A stretch of 29,302 nt of DNA, from assembly GCA_964475735.1 (NCBI GenBank), contig CAYYYI010000016.1, positions 1 through 29,302 on the forward strand, written 5' to 3'. The notes beneath the pieces are model-generated. The model was not told where the DNA came from. It made no database searches and saw only the letters and a list, made by a program, of their open reading frames with translations. This DNA is from UCB2 sp964475735 (GTDB taxonomy: Bacteria; Chloroflexota; Dehalococcoidia; Tepidiformales; Tepidiformaceae). The position numbers and the translations under genes were made by a program. Positions 23,734 through 29,302 of this stretch are shown here, in pieces. Positions within the stretch are counted from its first letter, which is position 1. Every line of letters starts with the position of its first letter.

Positions 23734-24357
23734 ATGGGCAAGAGTGGCAAAGCAAAGCGCCTCACGGTTTCCTCGATCGTTGCTGCGTTGATGGTCATTG
23801 CTGCGGGTGGCACCACCTGGTACGGCCTTTCCGCTGGCGATGGCTCCGCGGCCGCTTCCTCTGCACCGCTTCCCGCCATCACCCTGCCCGCTGACGAGAC
23901 CGTCTCCGCGGCTCCGGCCAGCCTCCCATCCGCTCTCCCCGGTGGGCTTCCAACTCGCATCGTCGCCCCCTCAGCCGGGATTGACGCCCCCATTTCCGAA
24001 GTCGGCGTGGTTGTCCAGGACGGCCGCCCCTCCTGGGAAACCGCCTGGCAGGCCGTAGGACACCACATGGACTCTGCTCGCCCCGGCCAGCCCGGGAACA
24101 TGGTTCTTACAGGTCACGTCTCTGTCGCTGACCCGGACAATGTGCCCACTTTCAAGGCCCTCCGCAATCTGAAGCCGGGCGACATCATCGAGGTGCACTC
24201 CGGAAATGAGGTCTACCGCTACAGCGTCACCGGCGTTGCCGTAGTCTCCCCCTCCGAGACCCGGCTTCTCCGCTCCGACCACACGTCACGCATCACCCTT
24301 ATCACCTGCACGAAGGACCTCAAGCAGAGGCTCGTTGTCGTGGGGATGCTCGTGTGA
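23734..24357 (+). CDS. Sortase (cysteine transpeptidase)
   Basis: A 207-residue membrane-anchored transpeptidase. It has an N-terminal cationic stretch and a helix (about residues 10-28), then an Ala/Pro/Ser linker and the sortase beta barrel. The catalytic set is complete: His128 in L-T-G-H-V, Cys192 in L-I-T-C-T, Arg199 in K-Q-R-L-V-V. Sortases cut sorting signals such as LPxTG and join the protein to the envelope. ATG at 23734 is chosen for GGGGAGGGA upstream; the frame is open for 26 more codons. It lies among flagellar genes, between the FliT-like and FlgM-like genes. The protein at 11718 with LPDTG is an obvious candidate substrate. Sortase class is not determined. Confidence 0.92.
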   Translation: MGKSGKAKRLTVSSIVAALMVIAAGGTTWYGLSAGDGSAAASSAPLPAITLPADETVSAAPASLPSALPGGLPTRIVAPSAGIDAPISEVGVVVQDGRPSWETAWQAVGHHMDSARPGQPGNMVLTGHVSVADPDNVPTFKALRNLKPGDIIEVHSGNEVYRYSVTGVAVVSPSETRLLRSDHTSRITLITCTKDLKQRLVVVGMLV

Positions 24358-24373
24358 TGCGCGCATTTCACCG

Positions 24374-24403
24374 TTGTAACGGCTCGCTCGAAAGGAATAT
24401 GAT
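24374..24403 (+). promoter_or_regulatory. Sigma-70-type promoter of the second flgM
   Basis: TTGTAA (24374-24379), 18 nt, TATGAT (24398-24403), about 20 nt before the ATG. The -35 box sits in an inverted repeat CCGTT-GT-AACGG (24371-24382). Confidence 0.55.
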
Positions 24404-24423
24404 GGGTGAAGGGAAGGACAGGC

Positions 24424-24705
24424 ATGCCGGACGTCCGTAAGACCAATGCGCCAGGTGCAGCTCGAGGCGTTGTCTACGACCTCGCGGCCGCTCGTGCAAG
24501 GGCATCGGCGGCATCTTCTGAGGGCGCGGACTCTGCCGGGTTTACCGGGCGTGGCCGTGAATTGGCCCGCGCTGACGCCGCCGTCCGCGAGTCGCCCGAA
24601 GCTCGCGCCGAAAAGGTCCGCGCTCTTCGCGCCCAGGTCCAGGCCGGTGAGTACCGCCCCGATCCCCGCGAGATCGCCAGAAACATCCTTGCCCACGGGC
24701 TGTAG
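24424..24705 (+). CDS. Anti-sigma-28 factor FlgM-like (second copy)
   Basis: A 93-residue protein with a disordered, Ala/Arg-rich N-terminal half. Its C-terminal half matches FlgM: E-S-P-E-A-R-A-E-K-V-R-A-L-R, then G-E-Y-R-P-D-P-R-E-I-A-R-N-I-L. The pattern parallels the first FlgM at 13850 (E-A-P-E-V-R-A-E-R-V, G-A-Y-R-S-D-A-R-E-I-A), but the N-terminal halves are unrelated. GAAGGGAAGGA precedes the ATG. It appears to have its own vegetative-type promoter, so it could hold FliA independently of flagellar operon activity. Confidence 0.85.
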   Translation: MPDVRKTNAPGAARGVVYDLAAARARASAASSEGADSAGFTGRGRELARADAAVRESPEARAEKVRALRAQVQAGEYRPDPREIARNILAHGL

Positions 24706-24891
24706 TACTCCCGCGTCCCTTGATGCGCGCTTTGTGGCTATCCCGGTGGGCCTTCACTCCGCCTCAAGTCGGGATACCACCGATTAGCCTTGCGCCGGGG
24801 CGCCTGTACCCTGAGCGCACATGTTCCGGGAGCGAAGCCAACTCCGGCCTTGCCGGCGCTGGCATCCGGGCCGGCTGCGAGGTGGTTGGTC

Positions 24892-25578
24892 TTGCCGAGC
24901 GTACTCATCATTGCCCCTGACGTGCCGCCTGCCGTTGAAGGACGCACCCTCCTCGGCGACAGGCTGACGGTCGAGGTCACAGCTTCTTTCGAACGCGCTC
25001 TCGCCGACGCGGGCTCCCGCGTCTACGATCTCCTCGTCCTCGTTGACCTGGGCGTCGATGAACAACAGGCGATCGTCAACAGGTTCCAGCAGCACCGCCG
25101 CTGGAGACTCGTGCCCGTCCTCTACGTCATCTCTCCGGGCGCGACCGGCCTGGCTGTGCCGGGCAGCTACCGGCCCGAAATGGACAGCATCGTCCAGGGA
25201 ATGCTCGGCTCGTCCGCCGTCGAGCGCCGTATCCGCTCCATGGCCCGCGAAGGCATCGCCGAAGCAGAGCTCGTCGTGGCCGGGCCCTTCGAGCTCGACC
25301 CCGTCCGCGCCCGGTTGCGGCTCCGCGATCTGGAAGTCGCACTCACCGAGCGCGAGTCCGAAATCCTCGCCATCTTGCTCGGCCGGGCCAACCGCACCGT
25401 CAGCGCCGAAGAGATCATCGGCCGCGGCTGGGGCGCTGGCGCCGACGAGCGCTACCTCCAGATCCTGCGGAGGCACGTTTCGAACATCCGCCGCAAGCTC
25501 GTCGATACCCCCGCCAACCGCGCCGTTCGCACCGTCCGCGGCGCCGGCTATCGCTTCGACACCCGCATCGCGGGCTGA
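24892..25578 (+). CDS. OmpR/PhoB-type winged-helix regulator with atypical receiver
   Basis: A 228-residue DNA-binding protein. The C-terminal 100 residues are a clear winged helix (L-T-E-R-E-S-E-I-L-A-I-L-L, R-H-V-S-N-I-R-R-K-L, ending V-R-G-A-G-Y-R-F). The N-terminal part has a receiver-like outline: V-L-I-I-A-P-D, then D-L-L-V-L-V-D-L, where an Asp stands at the phosphorylation position. The usual acidic pair is reduced and no conserved Lys is seen near the end. No partner kinase is in the window. TTG at 24892 is chosen because GAGGTGG ends 6 nt upstream; an in-frame TTG at 24886 is the alternative. The 186 nt before it contain inverted repeats (TATCCCG 24739-24745 / CGGGATA 24770-24776) but no promoter I can support. 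Confidence 0.82.
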   Translation: MPSVLIIAPDVPPAVEGRTLLGDRLTVEVTASFERALADAGSRVYDLLVLVDLGVDEQQAIVNRFQQHRRWRLVPVLYVISPGATGLAVPGSYRPEMDSIVQGMLGSSAVERRIRSMAREGIAEAELVVAGPFELDPVRARLRLRDLEVALTERESEILAILLGRANRTVSAEEIIGRGWGAGADERYLQILRRHVSNIRRKLVDTPANRAVRTVRGAGYRFDTRIAG

Positions 25579-25584
25579 GGTCCG

Positions 25585-27342
25585 CTACGTCCGTCCCCGG
25601 AATGTTGGGTCGCCCGGGTCGATCCAGCAGTCGGCAAGCCGGTGCTGGTATCCGTCGGCCGCATCGAGCGGTAGCCCCCGAACGTAGGGCCACGCCAGCG
25701 CCACCACACGCTCGCTCACGAAGTTCACGCCCACATTCAAGTCCAGCAGCTTGCGCTGGATCTGGTAGCCGATCTCCTGCCGCTTCTCCTCGTTCAGCTC
25801 CACCCGCTGAGACGCAATCAGCGCGTCCATCTCCGTGTCGCGAAGCGGGAACGTGTTCTTCGTGCCCTCGCTGTGAAAGTACGGATATACCCAGTCGTCC
25901 AGGTCCACCCACCCGTCATCAGGCCCCGCCGCCCAGGGCGCGTTGAGCGTCAGCAGCCGCTGGCCAAGCTCCGCGGACGGCACCGGGTACACCTTCACGT
26001 CGATATCGAGCGACTGCTTCAGCTGGTCCCGGATAATGGATCCCATCCCCAGGTTCGCCTCCGCCTCGTCAACCACCAGCAGCGCCAGCGGGTCTTCCGG
26101 CAGTTTCTTCTCCGCCTTGAAGGCGTCAAGCAGCGCCCGCGCTTCCTTGATGTCCTCTTCCCGTCCACTTGCCCCGGGCCGGTAGCCTGCCCTTGTCGCC
26201 AGCTCCGCCTGCGGCAGGGTCCAGCGCTTGATCGGCCAGCTGATCCACGGGTTCACTTCGCCCGAGCCCGCGAAGAACTGCTGCAGCATCGCCCGCCGGT
26301 CCAGCGCGAAGCTCACCGCCGACCGGAATCGCTGGTCGTTGTACGGGGACTGCGGCGTGAAGAACCGCATGCCGAAAAAGCGCGACTGCCCCACCGTGTC
26401 ATCGCTCAGCGCCGGGATTACCGCCCGCAACTTGTCAGCCTGGGGCCGCCCCACAAACGCGACGTCGAGCTTCTTCGTTCGCAGCCACGCCTCCACTTCG
26501 GCCGTGTCACGCGGTTGCAGCACGTCCACACCATCGAGGTACGGGCGCCCGTTCCCGCCATGCCACGCCGGGTTGCGCGCCACGCTGGCGAACTTTCCTT
26601 CCGCCCACTCCACCCAACGGAACGGGCCGCTGCCCACCTGGTTCTCGAGCGTGAACCCCTTTGCCGCCACTTCCGGGGCGACAACAAACGAATTCACGTC
26701 CGCGAACTGGCTCAGCATCGCCGCCATCGGCGACTTCAGCTTGATCGTCAGCGTCTGAGCGTCCGAAACCGCGATGGAATCGACTGAGGACCACTTCGCC
26801 TTCCGCACAAACGAAGCGTCGCCCTGAATCTGGCGTTCGAGCGTGAACTTGACGTCCTCAGCCGTCACCGGCCGCCCGCTGAGCGGAGCGCGGTCGTGCC
26901 AGCGTGCCGCGCTGTTGAGCTTGAAAATGTAGGTCTGCGCGTCCGGCTGCTCCGGCAGCGCCGCCGCCAGGTCGACGACAATCGAGCCCTGCCCCATGTC
27001 CTGGTAGGCAATCAGACGGCTGAACACCATTGCCTGGTGCCCGTAGAACGGCGCCGATTGTGTCTTCTGCGGGTCGTACTTCCCCTCCGACCCATCGCCG
27101 GCGATAACGAAGCCCGTGTACCGCAGCGCCCCCCCGGGCTGCACCCCGGGCGGCCGCGTCGGCGAAGGAGTAGCGCTCGGTTCGGGCGTTTCTTCGAACG
27201 GGGTGATCTGGTCCGCCGCGCCCTTCTTCTCCCCCCCGCTGCAACCCGCCGCCGAAAGGCCCGCCGCCCCCGCGGCGCCCACCGCGACGCCAAGGAACCA
27301 CCGGCGCGTCCGGCGCCGTTGCGCTGTCGGTTCACGGTCCAT
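25585..27342 (-). CDS. ABC-transporter solute-binding lipoprotein (SBP_bac_5, peptide/nickel type)
   Basis: A 585-residue extracytoplasmic binding protein of the oligopeptide/dipeptide/nickel family. The N-terminus has a Tat-like signal R-R-T-R-R-W-F-L-G and a lipobox ending at Cys34 (S-A-A-G-C), followed by a Thr/Pro/Glu spacer. Family segments include P-V-T-A-E-D-V-K-F-T-L-E-R, G-S-G-P-F-R-W-V-E-W and F-R-S-A-V-S-F-A-L-D-R-R. No permease or ATPase gene lies nearby, so it is an orphan here. It converges on the upstream regulator with 6 nt between stops and no terminator. There is no clear ribosome binding site before the ATG. A TACCAT just upstream on the same strand could be a -10, which would make a very short leader; this is weak. 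Confidence 0.92.
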   Translation of the reverse strand: MDREPTAQRRRTRRWFLGVAVGAAGAAGLSAAGCSGGEKKGAADQITPFEETPEPSATPSPTRPPGVQPGGALRYTGFVIAGDGSEGKYDPQKTQSAPFYGHQAMVFSRLIAYQDMGQGSIVVDLAAALPEQPDAQTYIFKLNSAARWHDRAPLSGRPVTAEDVKFTLERQIQGDASFVRKAKWSSVDSIAVSDAQTLTIKLKSPMAAMLSQFADVNSFVVAPEVAAKGFTLENQVGSGPFRWVEWAEGKFASVARNPAWHGGNGRPYLDGVDVLQPRDTAEVEAWLRTKKLDVAFVGRPQADKLRAVIPALSDDTVGQSRFFGMRFFTPQSPYNDQRFRSAVSFALDRRAMLQQFFAGSGEVNPWISWPIKRWTLPQAELATRAGYRPGASGREEDIKEARALLDAFKAEKKLPEDPLALLVVDEAEANLGMGSIIRDQLKQSLDIDVKVYPVPSAELGQRLLTLNAPWAAGPDDGWVDLDDWVYPYFHSEGTKNTFPLRDTEMDALIASQRVELNEEKRQEIGYQIQRKLLDLNVGVNFVSERVVALAWPYVRGLPLDAADGYQHRLADCWIDPGDPTFRGRT

Positions 27343-27518
27343 GCTTCAGACCATGGTACCGGCCGGGGGGTTTACGCACCGGTAAGTGCCCACCAGAGGA
27401 GTTGGCGACCTTTGGCTACCCGCTCGCGGGCCCGGAAGGCCGTAGGCGGGCCGCGGCGAATTCCGCATTCTCTGTAGTGGAGGACGGACGCAACGAGGAG
27501 GCGCGACAGGAGGTCCCC

Positions 27519-28574
27519 ATGCAAAGCTCGGCCTATGGCCCACGAGCCGGCGTCATCCACGCTTTCGTTCCCGCTCAGTTACTGTGGTACGGGGCAGGAG
27601 TGGTTCTCGCCTTTCTCACCCCCTATCTTTTCACGTCGGCGCTCGACCTGAACCACGACCTCTACTACGGCGTCTACTTCGCCGTGGTGGCGGCCTTCCT
27701 TTTCGCCTACGCCGCCCTGACGAAGCCGGACATGGCGGCATTGATCAGGGGCAACTGGCGCTGGAGCCTTGCCCTGGGCATCGTCGTCGCTGCTGCGCTC
27801 GTCATCCGCGTTGTCACCGCCGAAGACTCCACTCCGCGGCCCGGCGGCGCCTACCTCGTCTTCTCGGTTGCCTGGCGCGGCGTCCTCTACGGGGTGGTCG
27901 ATGCCCTGCTGCTCACCGCATTCCCGCTCGCCGTGGCCCATCAGTTATTTGGCGGCCGCCTCGTGGGGCTCACCCGGCGGATCGCTTTCGGTGCTCTTGT
28001 CCTGGCGCTCGTCATGGTGATCACGGCCACCTACCATCTCGGCTATCGCCAGTTCCGCGAGGACGGCGTCACCGCGCCCGAAACGGGCAACGTCATCATC
28101 TCTTTGCCGGCGGTGCTCACCGCAAACCCCCTGGGGTCAATCGTCGCGCATGGGAGCATGCACGTGGCCGCGGTAATCCACGCCTACGAAACTGATGTCT
28201 ACCTTCCGCCCCAGACCTTTGTGGATGGGAAGTCAGTGCAGCCCCCGGGCGAGGTGCAACTGTCCGAGGGTGACACCGGGCGGCGCGTTGACCTTGCTGT
28301 CGGCGGCACGCTGATCGTCGCCCTGCCGTCGAATCCCTCCACCGGCTACGCTTGGGCAATCGTCGAGCCTCTCCCTGGCCCGCTCAGGCAGGAAGGCGAG
28401 CCCCGGTTCGTCCCCGCCGGCTCGACCCAACCGATCGCCGGGGCGGGCGGAACAACAGTCTTCACCTTCGTCGCGTCGGAAGCCGGCCTCGCCACTCTCA
28501 ACCTCGCCTATCTCCGGAGCTTCGAAGATGCCCCTCCCGAGAAGACGTTCTCCGTCCAGGTTGAGGTGCGCTGA
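27519..28574 (+). CDS. Membrane protein fused to chagasin-like (I42) protease-inhibitor domain
   Basis: A 351-residue protein. Residues about 10-190 hold about five hydrophobic helices in a region I do not recognise. The last 100 residues resemble chagasin/ICP inhibitors of papain-type cysteine proteases. The three loops of that fold can be matched: N-P-S-T-G-Y-A-W at 272-279 (family N-P-T-T-G-Y-x-W), a G-A-G-G at 308-311 (family G-x-G-G), and L-R-S-F (family R-P-W-like). Five helices with an inside N-terminus would put the inhibitor domain outside the membrane. AGGAGGT lies 5 nt before the ATG. It could instead use the I42 fold for another binding role. The 176 nt upstream contain no promoter I can support. 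Confidence 0.78.
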   Translation: MQSSAYGPRAGVIHAFVPAQLLWYGAGVVLAFLTPYLFTSALDLNHDLYYGVYFAVVAAFLFAYAALTKPDMAALIRGNWRWSLALGIVVAAALVIRVVTAEDSTPRPGGAYLVFSVAWRGVLYGVVDALLLTAFPLAVAHQLFGGRLVGLTRRIAFGALVLALVMVITATYHLGYRQFREDGVTAPETGNVIISLPAVLTANPLGSIVAHGSMHVAAVIHAYETDVYLPPQTFVDGKSVQPPGEVQLSEGDTGRRVDLAVGGTLIVALPSNPSTGYAWAIVEPLPGPLRQEGEPRFVPAGSTQPIAGAGGTTVFTFVASEAGLATLNLAYLRSFEDAPPEKTFSVQVEVR

Positions 28575-28607
28575 GCGCGCTTCCCTCCTGGCCGTTGCCG
28601 CACGAAA

Positions 28608-28633
28608 ACGGGGGCGCCATTCGGCGCCCCCGT
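28608..28633 (-). terminator. Strong hairpin terminator of the ferredoxin gene
   Basis: ACGGGGGCGCC (28608-28618) pairs perfectly with GGCGCCCCCGT (28623-28633) around a 4-nt loop. On the - strand the stem is followed by a T run (GTTTTCG), fitting a terminator for the ferredoxin. It may also stop the inhibitor-fusion gene arriving from the other side. Confidence 0.85.
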
Positions 28634-28654
28634 GGATTCTGTCCGTCGCTTCCC

Positions 28655-29164
28655 CTATGCCACTGGCTCGTGGATCCGGCGCACCTTCCGCACCAGCTCC
28701 TGCTCCTCCTCTGTAAGCTCGTTCCAGTCCTTACGGATCTCTTCCTGCAACGGGAAGATGTGGATCGCGTCCCACCCGCACACGTCCTCGCAGAGACGGC
28801 AGCCCGTGCACTTCTTCAGGTCAACCGTGCTCACCCCGAAGAAGTCGTCGATCCGCTCGTTGCGCTGCAGGCTGAGCGCGTCAAACGGACAGATGTTGAT
28901 GCACAGCTCGCAACCCGAGCCGATGCACTTGTCTTCGATGATCACCGAGTGTGGCCAGTCGTTCTTCTTCAGCCCCTTGCACACGAAGTCGGACGCATCG
29001 AGGATCGCCTCCGGTGGGCAGACCACGCCACAGGCCCCACAGTCGATGCAGAGCGTCGGATCGATGACGTGGAGCTGGTTCCGCTCGCCGGTGATGGCGT
29101 TTGTGGGACAACGCTTCGTGCAGGCCGTGCAGCCGATGCACGTCTCGATGATCTTGTATGCCAA
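28655..29164 (-). CDS. Polyferredoxin with four 4Fe-4S cysteine motifs
   Basis: A 169-residue electron-transfer protein. Cysteines fall in four groups: 9/12/15/19, 39/42/45/49, 80/85/88/92 and 119/122/125/129. All are C-x2-C-x2-C-x3-C except the third, where the first spacing is four residues. In ferredoxins each cluster takes three Cys from one motif and the last from its partner, so motifs 1+2 and 3+4 could hold up to four 4Fe-4S clusters. A charged helical tail ends the protein. The start is TTG (29164-29162) with GAGGAAA upstream; no earlier start in this frame fits better. The redox partner is unknown and no oxidoreductase is next to it in the window. Confidence 0.9.
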   Translation of the reverse strand: MAYKIIETCIGCTACTKRCPTNAITGERNQLHVIDPTLCIDCGACGVVCPPEAILDASDFVCKGLKKNDWPHSVIIEDKCIGSGCELCINICPFDALSLQRNERIDDFFGVSTVDLKKCTGCRLCEDVCGWDAIHIFPLQEEIRKDWNELTEEEQELVRKVRRIHEPVA

Positions 29165-29218
29165 GGGTTTCCTCGCGCCGCCCTGTCTGGCCTCGCGCCG
29201 GGGGCGGACTCGCCTCCA

Positions 29219-29247
29219 ATTCTAGTTTCGCCCCGCGGGGGCGGCAA
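29219..29247 (-). promoter_or_regulatory. Sigma-70-type promoter of the ferredoxin gene
   Basis: On the - strand TTGCCG (29247-29242), 17 nt, TAGAAT (29224-29219), about 55 nt before the ferredoxin start. The spacing is ideal. Confidence 0.6.
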
Positions 29248-29288
29248 ACCGCCGCGCCCCGCCGTATGATGGCTGCGATGGAGGACCG

Positions 29289-29302
29289 ATGACTCCCCGG
29301 CG
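29289..29302 (+). CDS. Possible start of a gene running off the window
   Basis: An ATG at 29289 follows GGAGGACCG, a good ribosome binding site, and TATGAT at 29265-29270 could be a -10. Only four full codons are visible, so no product can be named. Confidence 0.35.

Noticed and set aside
24764..24786. TCAAG followed by CGATTA as a sigma-28 promoter of the regulator gene
   Set aside because: The spacing is 17 nt rather than the 22 nt seen at the two better sites.
28608..28633. Terminator only for the + strand inhibitor-fusion gene
   Set aside because: The T run follows the stem on the - strand, so its main role should be for the ferredoxin.
1..29302. tRNA, rRNA, CRISPR arrays, transposases or attachment sites
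   Set aside because: I looked for cloverleaf-like segments, regularly spaced repeats and transposase motifs and found none. The only large repeat is the flagellin duplication.

Overview
This window is one long, mostly co-directional flagellar gene cluster on the + strand (1 to about 24.7 kb), followed by a short accessory stretch. The DNA is high-GC and most genes favour C-ending codons. The sequence comes from a scaffold with three runs of N: 1121-1220, 3482-3581 and 6757-6766. Several features suggest a monoderm-type bacterium: a sortase, a protein with an LPDTG sorting signal, no L/P-ring genes in the window, and a Tat-type lipoprotein. A Chloroflexota-like high-GC lineage would fit, but this is inference from style and no marker gene here settles it.

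Layout. The stator and basal-body/export block runs motA (5' truncated), motB, fliL, a FliY-type fliN, fliO, fliP, fliQ, fliR, flhB, flhA, flhF. Most neighbours overlap by 1-4 nt or sit within a few nt; flhF and the PilZ gene overlap upstream genes by about 26 nt. A regulatory block follows: a PilZ (YcgR-like) protein, a small two-helix membrane protein, the flagellar sigma factor fliA, a SwrB-like single-pass protein, and a secreted protein ending in LPDTG, a membrane helix and arginines. The rod/hook/filament block comes next: two FlgF/FlgG-family proteins, flgM, flgN, flgK, flgL, two almost identical flagellin genes in tandem, a FlaG-like gene, an enlarged fliD, fliS and a FliT-like gene. 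Then come a sortase, a second FlgM-like gene and an atypical OmpR-type regulator.

The remainder holds a convergent ABC-transporter solute-binding lipoprotein (- strand), a membrane protein fused to a chagasin-type (I42) protease-inhibitor domain (+ strand), and a four-motif 4Fe-4S ferredoxin (- strand). The last bases look like the start of another gene.

How it works together. FliO/P/Q/R, FlhB and FlhA form the export gate. MotA/B and FliL form the stator, and the FliY-like protein belongs to the switch. FliA should read late promoters; good sigma-28-like sites lie before the second flagellin and flaG. FliA would be held by one or both FlgM proteins. FlgN, FliS and the FliT-like protein are candidate chaperones for FlgK/FlgL, flagellin and FliD. 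The most unusual part is the sortase with a sorting-signal protein translationally embedded in the flagellar operon. Other points of interest are the absence of fliM and flhG where they would be expected, the duplicate FlgM, and the 1,161-bp flagellin repeat with a single mismatch.
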